Source: Diphasiastrum complanatum
Lineage: Eukaryota > Streptophyta > Lycopodiopsida > Lycopodiales > Lycopodiaceae
NCBI GenBank assembly: GCA_029204225.1
Contig: MU832121.1
Span: 1 to 64,000, forward strand
Direction: 5' to 3'
DNA length: 64,000 nucleotides
Shown here: one piece after another, positions 22,272 through 34,411 of the stretch
Numbering within the stretch: position 1 is the first letter of the stretch
Layout of the letters: every line of letters begins with the position of its first letter
Notes under the pieces: generated by a model
Database searches by the model: none
What the model was told of the DNA's origin: nothing
The model's input: only the letters and a program-made list of their open reading frames with translations
Position numbers and translations under genes: made by a program

Positions 22272-22975
22272 TTTATGTGTTTAATCAGAAAATATTTTGT
22301 CAGTAGCCGTATTGTGTCATTTAGAAAATGTGTACCACAGTCACTTACTAGTTCAAGAGGACAACCATATCTTGTGATTATAGTTTTGAATAAGAACGTT
22401 GTGACAGTTTTCGCATCGTTTTGTTTCATCGCTTCTGCTTCAACGTTCTTTGTAGCATAATTCGTTGCAACAAGAATATAACGACACTTAGTACGTCGAG
22501 TCACGGGTTTGATTGGACCGACAAAGTCAATTCCCCACTTCTCAAATGGTGCAAGAGGTAGGATTGGTGTCAATGGCCAATTCATTGCTTTTGTTGGCTT
22601 GCCAGATCTCTAGCATGGATCACACGAACGAATATAATTCGATACATCCTTGAACATAGTTGGCCACCAGTACTTGACAGTTAGTATTTTATTAACAATT
22701 TTCTTTGAAGCAAAGTGTCCACCAGCATCCTCTGAATGTAAGGCTTGTACAAGCTTTTTAATATCTTCAGTTTCGAAACATCTTCTTAGTTGTTGATCAG
22801 CACCAATCTTGTACAGGACATTGTTAATAATGATATAAGGTGATACCTTATATTGAAAAATTGTCTTTTTCTCCAAATCATATCCATCCGGATATATCTG
22901 ATTCTTGAGATAAGTAATGATATCAGAATATAACAAATTTGTAGATGAGATTTCGAATAAATTTTCTTCTAAAAA
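22272..22975 (-). pseudogene. G1 integrase, inverted piece (copy d)
   Basis: Encodes FEISSTNLLYSDIITYL, QYKVSPYIIINNVLYKIGAD, the zinc-binding HSEDAGGHFASKKI and YWWPTMFKDVSNYIRSCDPC, then a stop, WPLTPILPLAPFEKWGIDFV (first catalytic Asp), IITRYGCPLELVSDCGTHF (second Asp), and ends before the Glu region. On the minus strand it precedes the protease and RT, the reverse of normal order, so two G1 fragments are joined at about 22271. Confidence 0.85.
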
Positions 22976-23855
22976 ATCTACCAAAGTCTTGAACTTTACA
23001 AAAGACTCAAACACCATAGATTTGCTAGACAAGAGGTACATCCAACAATATCTAGAATAGTCATCAATGAAGATTACATAATACTTGGCACCACCATTAG
23101 ACTCATGTGAAAAGCTATGAACATCCGAATGGATGAGTTCAAGAGGAGAGCTTGATCTTGATGTAGATCTTGAGAAGGGTAGTTTGTGAGCCTTTGAGAG
23201 GCTACATGCTTCACATATCTTTCCACACTTTGAGAAATGCCTGGGGAGGTAGAGTGCAAGCTCCTTAGCACACATAGTTTCCATGGCTTTGAAGTTGGAG
23301 TGGCCCAACCTTTTGTGCCATAGTTTCACCTTTGATATCTCCACCTTTGCTAAGCTAACACTCTCCACTGTCAAGCTTAAACAATTTACCTTGCTTAAAG
23401 CCTTTAGCTATACATTCATCATTTCTAAGGATGGAACAAACTCCATGCTTTAATTATACATCACGACCATTATCCAGTAATTGGCCAACACTAAGCAAAT
23501 TCATAGTTAGCTTAGGAACATAAAGAACATTCTCAAGATTCATCCTTTTGGATGATCCAACATACAATGGAATGGTTCCTATTCCACTTATCTTACATTC
23601 TTGACTACTTGTAGTATAGATTGATCTATGTACATCATTGTAAGAAAGTAAAGTGAAAAAAATGTCCTTTTGATATGTCATGTGGGAGCTAGTTCCACTA
23701 TCAATCCACCAAGAATCATTGGTATTGCTCTTGGATGATGGAGGTATGTTGGAAACCATCAAAGATGACTCTTCTTCATCCTCCTCCTCATCCTGATGTG
23801 CAATGTTGCTTTGTTTGCTCTCTTGTGCCTTCTTCTTCTTGAGACATTTTTTTCC
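22976..23855 (-). pseudogene. Ty1/copia protease to integrase fragment
   Basis: Encodes WWIDSGTSSHMT (copia protease active site, DSG intact), LENVLYVPKLTMNLLSVGQL, then a stop region and KLWHKRLGHSNFKAMETM with C-x2-C (HHCC zinc), LELIHSDVHSF and FIDDYSRYCWMYLL (integrase core), ending in FVKFKTLVDF at the switch to G1 integrase. It sits between the two inverted G1 arms. The part left of 23855 is coding for this fragment; beyond, the DNA belongs to the plus-strand G1 gag. Confidence 0.85.
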
Positions 23856-24659
23856 ACAGAAAATAGACCAAAGTTCGCACCAAGAAGACACAATCTTCCT
23901 GAATTTATTGGACCAGCGAATGAAGTCACAAACCACGACTAAGCCAGTGTCGAACAACTGTTACAACTATGGAGAGCCGGGACATTTTTCAACTGATTGT
24001 CCTCAGTCACGAAAGCCGATTGGTTATGTACCGTTATGTTCGAATTGTAGGGAGTCTGGCCACAAGTATCATGACTGCCCCCAGCCATAGAAGCCGCAAC
24101 ACTAGCTGCTGCAGACTCGAAAGCAAAAGTTTTGACTGATGCTGTTGTGCAGAGGATTGTTATTATTGAAGGAAAATTGGCGAAGATAGAAGACCAGTCC
24201 TAACCAAGTGACATGGAAAAGCTATTCAAAGTCACAACAAGAAGCAAAGGCTCTTCAAAATCCGAACAGAAATCTTCAACAAGGCGTAGAAACTCTTCGA
24301 AGAAGAATCTTCCAGCAAGTCAACGAATAAATCTACAACTAAAGAAGATCTTAAAGATGACCCCAACTATGACCGCAATGCTACAAAATTATTTGCAAAA
24401 GACATCTCAACAGAAGCGAAAGATATTATTAATACTGAACTACAGTCAGCTGCTGCACAGAAGGTGGTCATGTTCGAGGAAGGGGACAATGAAATACCAA
24501 AGACTAAATTGTCTAGTGCCGTTATTGACAAGCCAATCTCGAAAGCAAAGATGAAGGACTATGATATAGTGACTGATATTGGATCTCTTCGTCCAAACAT
24601 CACTTTTGAGCAATTGCTGGCAGACAATACTTATTACCGTAAGTAATTGAAAGGTCTTT
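23856..24659 (+). pseudogene. G1 gag 3' part with two zinc knuckles (copy b)
   Basis: Encodes CYNYGEPGHFSTDC (canonical spacing, second Cys replaced by Tyr) and CSNCRESGHKYHDC (intact C-x2-C-x4-H-x4-C), in QPQ-rich surroundings. Downstream the frame is broken, but 24464-24646 reads as EEGDNEIPKTKL and RPNITFEQLL, the lead-in to the protease, which is also present at the end of inverted copy d. The spacing of these knuckles is the usual one, unlike family F and element D. Confidence 0.8.
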
Positions 24660-26690
24660 TTGCCCCTAAAAAGAAGAAAGAGTTTCTTTGCCAGATGCTG
24701 GTGTATTGTCTATTGATTTAGGAGATCTCGGCACACCTAAAATTGATGTTACCATTGCGAAATGTTTGATTGAAAAAGTGCCGATAGATTCTGGTTCAAA
24801 CGTGACATAATAACAGAAGACACAGCTCATGCTTTGGGACTGACTAACATTCAACCAAACACAGCAAAATATCAAGTTAGCAGATTCGACGCGACGAAAG
24901 CCTGTTGGAGAATTGAAGGATGTCACTATTTACATTCAAGCCAAGCCTTTCACAATGAATTTTATAGTTATCAAACCACTTGGTTTGCCATCTTATTCTG
25001 TGCTAATTGGACGGCCCTGGCTTTATCAATCAAATGCAAATGTTCACTATAAATCCAGAGAGTTGAGATTTCAAACTAGTGAGACCAATAATCGAGGTAA
25101 GCCAGCAGAACAAATAATCACCGGGAATCGTGACAAATATGAAGGTAAAACTCCTTTGTCTGACACCAGTTTTACCTCAGAAGATTCTTCTTATGCATTA
25201 AATATTTTTTCCAATGCATCTGACATCGAAGTACAATATTTCAAATGCTATGAGAATACTTACGAAGAAGAATTCTTCGATGCCTGCAACGCTGAAGCAG
25301 ATGTTGTGGATAAAAAAATAAACGTTGCAGACATGAACTCTAAAGAGTCTGATAATGATTCAAGTGACGAATTTGATGAATCTGAACAAGCATTTGGTAA
25401 TAAGAACCAGGCTGACAAAAAGAATATATATATGGAGTTAACCATGCGTGAAATTCATGGCCATACCAAGGCCAGTATGACAGAAGGTATCATTCTACCA
25501 GATTCTACTGAACTAATTGAACTTGCACCTGGCAGATTTGTACATGTCTTGAAGTCACTTGGAGAAACAAAATTAACTGAATTCACGGAATTGCTGAAGG
25601 AGTACCAAGATGTTTTTGTCTGGTCGCTCGACGATTTGAAAGGTATACTCACAGAATTTGGAGAGCACCGTATTGATCTTGAAGGAGATGTTGTACTTGT
25701 TCGACAGAGACAGTATCGTCTCAATCCAATGTACTCTCTCATGGTTAAGGACGAATTCAACAGGCACCTTAAGGCATGTATTATATATCTCATCTTAAGC
25801 AGTGAATGGGTTTCTCCCATTGTTGTTGTTCCAAAGAAGAAGACTGGCAAAATACGAATATGCTAGGATTTCCAAAAGCTTAATGCTGCCACAAGGAAGG
25901 ATCGTCATCCTCTGCCCTTTACTGATTCTATCTTAGATCAGGTTGCTAGTCAAGAGCGTTATAGTTTCTGTGACGGTTTCTCTGGTTATAATCAGGTTGG
26001 AGTGAGAAAGGAGGATCATTCAAAGACCACGTTTACTACGGATTGGGGCACTTATGCCTACAACAAAATGTCCTTTGGTCTTTGCAATGCACTAGCGACT
26101 TTTCAGCGAATAATGATTTTAATTTTTGTTGCCTTCCTAAGGATTTTTCTTGAAATTTTCATTGATAATTTCTATGTATATAGTGATATAAAAACACATC
26201 TACAAAAACTGAAACTTACATTGCAACAGTGTCGAGATACTTGTTTATCCCTTCATTCAGAGAAATATTTTTTCGGTATGAAAGAAGGAATTTTACTTGG
26301 ACACATAATATCAAACAGAGGAACATAGGTCGATAAAGATAAAGTCGAGCTTCTAAAGAACCTCCTGATACCAACAAATCTATGTGAACTAAGAGCTTTA
26401 ATTTCTTAGGACATGTCAGCTATTATCGGAGATTTATCCAAAATCATGCCTCTATTGCCGCCGCTCTTATGCATCTACTCAAGAAACAAGTGGAATACTT
26501 GTGGACAAATGAACAGTAGAAAGCATTCGAAGAACTTAAACAAAGGTTGATCAATGCTCCTATTCTGAGACCACCCAACTAGGCTATTTTATTTCATAGT
26601 TATGTTGATGTTTCTGCATTTGCTATTGGCGTCTGTCTAAGCCAGAAGGACGATTAGAAGAAAGACCATTCCATATACTATGCAAGTCGA
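24660..26690 (+). pseudogene. G1 protease, RT and RNase H start (copy b)
   Basis: LIEKVPIDSGSNV (protease, DSG intact) is followed at once by TAA TAA (24808-24813). Then YSVLIGRPWLYQSNA, an acidic linker, LLKEYQDVFVWSLDDLKGIL, SSEWVSPIVVVPKKKTGKIR, a TAG at 25864-25866, RKDRHPLPFTDSILDQVAS, FTTDWGTYAYNKMSFGLC, FIDNFYVYSD (Asp to Asn, 26167-26169), HSEKYFFGMKEGILLGHII, and RNase H fragments to about 26690, where a deletion joins integrase. The open frame at 24913-25866 spans 317 codons. Not functional. Confidence 0.9.
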
Positions 26691-27695
26691 CAGCTGGCGG
26701 ACACTTTGCTTTAAAGAACATTGTTAATAAAATATTGACTGACAAGTACTGGTGGCCAACTATGTTCAAGGATGTATCGAATTATATTCGTTCGTGTGAT
26801 TCATGCCAGAGATCTGGCAAGCCAACAAAAGCAATGAATTGGCCATTGACACCAATCCTACCTCTTGCACCATTTGAGAATGGGAGATTGACTTTGTCGG
26901 TCCAATCAGACCCGTGACTCGACGTACTAGGTGTCATTATATTCTTGTTGCAACGGATTATGCTACAAAGAACGTTGAAGCAGAAGCGATGAAACGAAAC
27001 GATGCGAATACTGTCACAACGTTCTTATTCAAAACTATAATCACAAGATATGGTTGTCCTCTTGAACTAGTAAGTGACTGTGGTACACATTTTCCAAATG
27101 ACACAATACGGCTACTGACAAAATATTTTCTGACCCCTTATAATCCAAAAGCAAACGAGTTGAAATACTATGCAAGATCTTGAACAAGATTACTATCGCA
27201 CATGTGACTGATTGGGATCAGAAATTACTTTTAGTTCTCTGGGCTTATCGAAATACAGAAAAGATCACGACGAAGCAAACACCATATTTTCTTACTTATG
27301 GTATGTATCCTATTTTACTTGTTGAATTTGAGGTGACAACTTTTCGTATTCAAGCTCAACGAACAGATGCAGAATGTATTAATGAAAGGTTGACAACTAT
27401 TGAAGAACTATCTGAAGCTCGTGCAAATTCACAAAAATTAACGAAAAAAATTCAGGAACAACGAAAGAAAAAATATGATAGTCATATCAGAAAAAGTGAT
27501 CTTAAAACTGATGACTTTGCGCTGATCTATGATAGTCGACATCAAAAGTTCTCTGGAAAACTTCATATGAGATGGCTTGGACCTTATAAAGTCATAGAGG
27601 TGTTCGAGAATGGTTCTGTTCAACTCCAATCACTTGAAGGCGAACTATTACCGACACGAATTAATGGGTCTAGACTCAAGACATATTATCTTTGA
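26691..27695 (+). pseudogene. G1 integrase (copy b)
   Basis: KYWWPTMFKDVSNYIRSCDSC (zinc region), WPLTPILPLAPFE with a frameshift, YILVATDYATKNVEAEAM, IITRYGCPLELVSDCGTHF, a deletion before the Glu region, then VLWAYRNTEKITTKQTPYFL, IRKSDLKTDDFALIYDSRHQ, LHMRWLGPYKVIEVFENGS and RLKTYYL, stop TGA 27693-27695. It aligns with copies a, c and d. Broken by two frameshifts. Confidence 0.9.
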
Positions 27696-28180
27696 CCAAA
27701 AAAAAAAATTTCTTCTCATTCTTTTCTAAATTCTTTCTGAAATTTTTTGCGACTTTTCTCCTATCTTTTCTAGAATTGATTATGATTTTTCTACCAGTTT
27801 CTAACATTTTTCTAGAATTTTTCTCCATCTTTTCGAGAATTTTTTCTAGTATCTTCCTCCCAGTTCTCGCAAAATTTTCTAGCATCTCTCTCCAATTTTT
27901 CGAGAACTTTTTCTAGCTGTCTTTTCAGCGTTTGAGTATTTTTCTAATATCTATCTCCATTTTTTTTGAGAAATTTTCTACTGTATTTTCATTTCCGAAA
28001 ATATTTTGAGAAATTTTCTATCACCTTTACTAAAAACGTTTCGAAAATCTTTCGCAAGTTTTTTCTATCATCTTTTCTAAAATCTTTTCGAGATTTTTTT
28101 TCTAGAATTTGTCAAGACGATTTTGAAATCTTTCAAGAATCTTTTCAGATTGTAGGAGTTATCTCCTAGATTGTAGAAAT
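27696..28180 (+). repeat. G1 TTCnnGAA spacer (copy b)
   Basis: Same position as in copy a, between integrase stop and extra ORF. TTCTAGAA at 27810, TTC at 27821 and TTCGAGAA at 27832 keep the 11-base step. More TTC-GAA pairs follow to about 28145. The sequence has drifted far from copy a elsewhere, yet the motif persists. Confidence 0.75.
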
Positions 28181-28395
28181 CTAGAAGGTCAACACAAACC
28201 ACCAATGGATGATGTGGCAGATTAGATAGTCACACCGCCACTACATATCATAGTCATTTTCTATTTTTCTCCTCACACTTTTTTCTTGTGTTTTTTTTAT
28301 GCTTGCTTTTGCTACTTACGATCACTATTGTTGCGATCAAGCATTCTATTACGACTTGTTAAGCTCTGCGGAGCTTTCGTCATTTATTCGACTTA

Positions 28396-28880
28396 ATGGC
28401 TTCTGGATCCAACTCTTCTATCAACTGGAAAGCATGCGCAGGAATCCGGATGGCATCAATCCAATCCTTTCTGAATCAATGCAGGTTGGGACGCTTGAAA
28501 GTGAAACCATCAGTCATCCTTTATAAAGTCAATACCGAGTTCATGAATTCCATCCACTCAGTATCTGATGTTGATTTTAAAGTTCATGTGTGAGGCAAGT
28601 TTTTTACTATCTCGGAGGAAGTATTCTCCACAACTCTGGGTTTGCCACTTGATGGTAAAGTTATTTCTATGAACAGAGTTGTCGTGGACGAAGATAAATA
28701 TTTTTTGAGCAACTGCTTTGTACCTACAAAGGACTCCAAAATTTTTATAATCAAGGATGCCACATTCAAAATGTTTTGTGAATACGCCAATCAAGTTATC
28801 TTTTTGACGGATGCGGATGCTACCATTTCGGTACAAAATTTTGGATATTTGTTGGACGCTTTAGCCAACAATCCTGTATT
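28396..28880 (+). pseudogene. Extra ORF of gypsy family G1 (copy b)
   Basis: Starts MASGSNSSINWKAC at 28396 and runs 65 codons to a stop at 28593. It continues in other frames: SEEVFSTTLGLPLDGKV, YFLSNCFVPTKDSKIFII, DATFKMFCEYANQ, DADATISVQNFGYLLDA, ending at about 28880 where the sequence departs from copy a. The conserved N-terminal block defines a domain of about 170 residues with no family I know. Unlike copy a, this copy is followed by a 3' LTR about 1.2 kb on. Confidence 0.65.
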
Positions 28881-30060
28881 GCATGACCCAGGTTGCCGTT
28901 GGCGGGACGCGTGTCCCGTCGACTTGCCTCGTGGCGAGGCCAACTGATCCTTATCCACTGATAGGACCCACAGTACAGTAACACAGTGATTCTAACTTTA
29001 ATTCTAACTCAGTAGGCATCGCCTTCGATGATTGGAAGACACCATGGAAAAATGATGACTTTCTCTAGTTATGGGCCCAGTTATCTATCGAGCAGAAAGG
29101 ATGTCTCTGCTGGGGCATAATTCAGGGGAAATTTCAAGTCATGCCTTTTGGATCAGCTGAGTTATACATAGGCTCTTCTGTTATGTATGTCTTAGAGTAT
29201 ATCCATATTAAAGAATATCATTTTTTGTGAAATGAAGACAATAAGCCACAATTTTGGAAGCGAAAGTCGCAGTTCCCATTGTACAAACCAAAAGATGTTG
29301 CGGACTTAGGCGCTTTTGATGATGTAGGTTTGCTTATCAATGTAAATATGGTGTATCGAAAACTTTTTAGTCTTTATATGGATCGGGAGCGAAATCTTGT
29401 TGACTATTTTGCAGAAATTAAATACAATCTGCAAGACCAAAGAAAATCAAGTCGTATCAAGAACTTTTGTACATATTTGTTTTGGCAGTTTGGAACTTTT
29501 GCAACAAAGACTTTGTTTTTCATCCAGAATCTTTATGTTAAAAGTTCTTTTATAAGATTTTCAGCTCACTTTTGTAAGGAAATCACACTTCGTAGTGATT
29601 CAGATGAAGATGGAAAGTTAACTTAGGTTAAGGTTAAAGGATTCGACAACCTACCAGTTGGCCGTTATACGAAATCAAAGGAAACCTTGATGTTGTATGA
29701 GGCTCAACGAAACTTGGAGTTAGCCCAACGATTACATGAAGAATTGAATCAATCATGAATATTCATTCTTGCCTATGTAATGGTGATGTTTCTATGTGAT
29801 TTTAAAAGCTGAATCTTTGAAGTTTTGAAGATGTTTTGAAGTTTGATTCCTATTCTCATCAATAATTTAACGATCAACTCCAATCAACCTATTCAATTCA
29901 AGAAGTAGCAAAGTCATATGTCTCTAAAGCAGAAGAAATATTTAAAGGAAAAAACATATGAAGAAATATCTTTTCACCTTAACGAATATCTGAAGAACAG
30001 AATGATTCGCGAGTGATCCTCAAAATAAAGATTATATGTTCACGTGGACGTTTCACATTT
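28881..30060 (+). pseudogene. Accessory coding remnant before the G1 3' LTR
   Basis: From about 28960 to 29757 a broken frame reads GCLCWGIIQGKFQVMPFG, FPLYKPKDVADLGAFDDV, VYRKLFSLYMDRERNLVDYF and, after a TAG near 29625, GFDNLPVGRYTKSKETLML and RNLELAQRLHEELNQS with a stop. It ends about 300 bases before the LTR. It may be the 3' half of the extra ORF or a second one; copy a is truncated before this point. No family recognised. Confidence 0.5.
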
Positions 30061-30071
30061 GAGGAAAGGGA
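30061..30071 (+). promoter_or_regulatory. Polypurine tract of G1 copy b
   Basis: GAGGAAAGGGA lies two bases before the LTR start TGTGATGCC, as expected for the plus-strand primer of reverse transcription. Confidence 0.8.
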
Positions 30072-30073
30072 TA

Positions 30074-30881
30074 TGTGATGCCACGAAATTGTTAAATATT
30101 GAATATCAATCTAAGTATGGCATGATATACTAAAAAATAAAGATATGAGCTAGATAAATATAAACCATGAAGAGGCCTAAGTCATTTTTCGAGAATATAT
30201 CTTCTAAAGACTTGCCTTGTATTTAAGGGCAAGACCTCTAAAAGCGAAACACTACCTTGGATAAGTCTTTACTAGGTCATCTACGCGAAATGACTAAATA
30301 TGAATCAACATGTTAAACTAGAGTAATTTTAACTCTTAAATATACTTCTTATGGTATAATTGAACGTACATTCAACCTAATTGTTAACTAGACCTTTTCA
30401 TGAGAGCGACGCACCTGTAGTTTTAGAGGTGTGTTTGTTCGCTTCGTAGAACATATATTGATCACACGCTTCAGTCTTGGTCATCGAGAGAGAAAGAGTT
30501 TATGTATTTGTGAGAGATTGAAGAAATGAATAGAGTGTGGAGGTTTATTCTCTCTTATCTCTGTTCTCCGCACTGTTGAGTGTGAGTGATCCTGAGTCTA
30601 CTAGAAATCTCTAATGCATAACATCTCACCTGTAGAATGCATTTCATTCGATTTGGTAGAGGCAAGACTGCTGTTCTGGAATTATTAACACCACACACCT
30701 CCAACACAAGTAATATTGGTAACTTTCTAATGTCTGTTGACAACCAGAATAACGCCCGAAGCTACTTCACTCGAAATAAATCATAAATTGTACCAAATAC
30801 ATAACTTTCTAACACTATCCTCTGTGGGTTCGACATTATTTACTACAAAATCTATATTAACCTTGTTGGTATAGTACGACA
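30074..30881 (+). mobile_element. 3' LTR of G1 copy b (short form)
   Basis: TGTGATGCC to GTACGACA, 808 bases, with a polypurine tract directly before it. It matches the LTR at 10489-11751 except for about 463 internal bases missing here. With the pol and extra-ORF pieces upstream it closes a plus-strand G1 element running from about 23856. Confidence 0.85.
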
Positions 30882-31267
30882 TCAATATATTGTGAATTGT
30901 GAAGGAGTTGAGTGTTATTACATGATGCTTCCTACGCTCTTATCAAGCAGATCGTTCACATCCAGAAAGTATTGTAGTTAGATCTCTATCAAGCTTTCAA
31001 GCTTGAACTGTAGTGAGCATTCTAGTTCAGTCTTTTACAGATTTATTTTAGAGTTGCTATTGCGCTACTGCTTATCAACAGAGTCGTTTATTTCGGACTT
31101 ATTCTCAATAACTCAGAGATAGCTTAAGAGTACGCAGTTTCTATCCGCTATTGTTTTGAACTCATTAGCATCTGATCTTGTTTTTCTGAATCAATAATAT
31201 TTTCTTATTGCGTTCAATTTATGTCAGAATGCATGCATCTCTGTACTGCTTTTGTAACTGGTAAAAA
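30882..31267. other. Noncoding, nothing recognised
   Basis: Sequence between the G1 LTR and the CACTA remnant. No feature seen. Confidence 0.4.
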
Positions 31268-33746
31268 TTGTTTGAGAATTCAATACTTTATGTTTGGCTA
31301 CGTAATCACTTAGTATCTAGTGAAAGTTTGTTGCTAAAGATTGGACGTGATTCCTATCACTACTGCTTTGTTCAATTTTTTATAGGCGTAGTCATGCATT
31401 GGAAGTCGGAAGTTTTTGCTATTCCATTACTCACCTATTTCCGACAGTTAGCACTTCTTATTCCTGAAAAACATAAAGTGAAAAATATGGATGTTTACCT
31501 TTCACCCTTAATTGAGGAATTAGAACTACTTTGGAAAGGGGTCCAATGCTACGACATCTCATGTCCGCCCCAAGAAAAGAATTTTACGATGTGTGCCATT
31601 TTAATGTGGACAATGCATGACTATCTAGGATTGGGTGATTGTTCAAGTAATTTCATTCCAAACATGTCTATTTGTTGATAATTTCATGTTATTGTACTGT
31701 GGAACATGCTTATGTTTATTTGTTTGAAATTATTAGGCTTTACAACTTCAAGATATCATGTGTGTCTCATTTGTGGACCAAATCTTGATAGTCGACACTC
31801 ATGCCATTTGAAAAAAGTTATATATGAAAATCATCAAAAATATTTGCCTAAAGATCATCCATTCAGGAATACACAAAAAAGAGGATGTGGGGGGAGACAA
31901 GAGACAAAAAATCCTCCAACAAAAATGTCAGTGGTAGATTGGCACAAACTTTGGATTGAATCCGAGACTAAGCCAATAAATGGTATGAAAAGACTATCTA
32001 TTCTTCTGGTTTACCATATTGGAATAATCTGTTGATCAAGCATTTGCTTGATCCTATGCACATATTTAAAAATGTGGCCGAATCAAATATGGAAACACAT
32101 GGCGGGTGATAAAGATAGTATGCATGCTCAAGAGGACTTACAACTATGAAAAACAAAAAAAGAGTATTGGCCAAAGTTGGGTGCAAATGGAAATAATACC
32201 CATAGTATTCCAGGAGCAAGTTGGATTCTTAGCAAAGAAGAGTAGAAATATGTACGATCAGTTTTTTCTGATATGAGAACACCAACGAATTTTGCTCATT
32301 CATTGCAAACATCATTCACAGTAGATGGAAAGCTTCATGGTCCAAAATCTCATGACTGGTTAAAAATGCTTGAATATATATTTCCAATGTGCATTCGTGG
32401 TTGTCTAACAGAACATCTTCGTGAGACATTCACAAACTAGCAGCTGTTGTGAGGTACTTATACATCTTTATGTTATTTGTTTGTTTTTACATGGATTCAT
32501 TTGCAATAACACCAAATGACAATTGTATACATGATGTAGATAAATATGCAACAAGGAGATTCACGAGGTGGACATACAAAAAAAACATGAAGACATGGTG
32601 GAGGCTGTATGTATGTTTGAGAGGGATTTTTCGACTTCTATTTTAGACATCAAGAAGTTAGTATTGCTGGCCCAGTGCACTCCAAGTATAGATATAAAAA
32701 ATCATGGCTTTAATTGAGCTTACCAAATTGACTGACGTTCTCATGTTTTTTAATTTTTTGTAGGTGGATGTTTTTTTTGAAAAGGTCTATAAAAGTCTTG
32801 AAAGACTTTGTGCATCAAAAAGCAAGGCCCGAGGGAAGCATGTCAGAGGGTTGGTTAGCACAAGAATCCCTCTTTTAAATTTTTGAAGTTTTGTTTCAGA
32901 TTGATCCATTGTCTCCAAGATTATGGGATGATGTGAAAAGAGATGAGGTCATAGGTGAAAAAGCTCAAGGTATGGGAAGTCTAAAGAAATTGACACATTC
33001 TTTACAAGATAAGATCTCTACTTTTATGCTCTATAATTTTGGAGTAATGGATAAATGGTTGGAAATATACGAGCTAGAGAAGAAACAAAGAGCAATGACT
33101 ATTAAAAGGCAGCGTAGTAATTGGCAATGTAGAGGCCAATTTTCAACTTCTCGTGACATTGAACCATTACCTAATCAATGCACCACAGAGTAGATGCATG
33201 ACACACTAAAAAATACAAAATCCAAGGGACAAATCATATCTGACATGGAATGGAAATTTGCTAGAGGATGTGATTGACTTTTAGCATGATTGTTTATTGT
33301 ATGATTTGTGGTAAATGTTATATGATAGTATTGAACATATAGCGTTATGTGGCATATGGTTGCCATCATCGTGTTAAACGAATCGATGTGAAACGACGCA
33401 CATATGATTGTGGTGTTATGGCATTTTTTCACCAAGAAAGTTGTATGTTTTTCAAATTAAGCCACGTTCAAGGCACATATTTGAAAATGCATATGTTGAG
33501 GATTTGAACTCCTTCAACTTAGCATCTAACGAGAATATAGAAATTATATCTTTAAACATGTTAGATATTGAAGATTCTACAAATGAATTGGAGGACGTTG
33601 CAAATGAAAAAGATAATAGTGATTATTTTAGTAAAGACAATGAAGTAGTTGGGGCTGAATATTTTAGTGATGATGGAGTCCATCTAAGTGGAGATGAGTT
33701 GCAAGATATATTGGCCGATGAGTTTGAATCTTATGATGATATTTAA
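31268..33746 (+). pseudogene. CACTA (En/Spm) TNP2-like transposase remnant
   Basis: Pieces of the TNP2-type transposase of CACTA DNA transposons are in order: KNMDVYLSPLIEELELLWKG, YDISCPPQ, FTMCAILMWTMHDYLGLG (31480-31650); TTSRYHVCLICGPN, KVIYENHQKYLPKDHPFR (31740-31875); LDPMHIFKNVAES (32050); GPKSHDWLKMLEYIFPMCIRGCL (32340-32400); VEAVCMFERDFSTSILDIKKL (32600). A basic/aromatic stretch (NFGVMDKWLEIYELEKKQRA, 33040) and an acidic C-terminal ORF (33408-33746, ending DELQDILADEFESYDDI) follow. Many frameshifts and stops. I found no CACTA terminal repeats, so element ends are not set. Confidence 0.75.
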
Positions 33747-34411
33747 TTGGATTAAAAATCAGTTGTTTTGGTGCAGCAATTTTTTTGTAGAATTGATTGA
33801 TCTTTGGCATGATCATAACGTTTGGGTCAAATTTTGTTTTCAAAGCAAGTGTTTTTAAATATTTTCATTTTTTTTCCTTCGTTTGAATCATTATAAACGA
33901 TATCATACATTAATTATTGCATTTTTTTTTTTACATGTGTGAGCGCAACACATCTCTACATACACATTTTGATTGCTATCAACCAACAGTTTTCATCTTG
34001 TACATCCAATTGTAATTAATGATAGAACAATTTCCAAGACTAATGTTTGAATTGATATCAAAAATTTAAACTATGTGAACATTAATGAATTTTTTGATCA
34101 TGGAATTTATCTATGCTATTAAGTTATTTTACATCATCCTTATAACATTGGCACTGACACTTTGTCTTTTTTGGCCCTCTATATATTGCAATCAGCACAT
34201 AATGCATAGCTGATTTAACCAAAGGCTACAAATATATGATTAGATCGAGATTGCTAATTGATTGATCAACTTAGAGTAATCTTGTATTTAGTGCATTCAA
34301 ATAACTTCAATTTCATGCTCCCTATGGCTGCTCATAATTCAATTAATGCCAAGCTTACGAGCTTTAAATAACTCAACAATATTGACCAATATCGCGTTTT
34401 AGTACATTTTG
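33747..34411. other. Noncoding, nothing recognised
   Basis: AT-rich DNA between the CACTA remnant and element C. No gene or repeat recognised. Confidence 0.4.
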
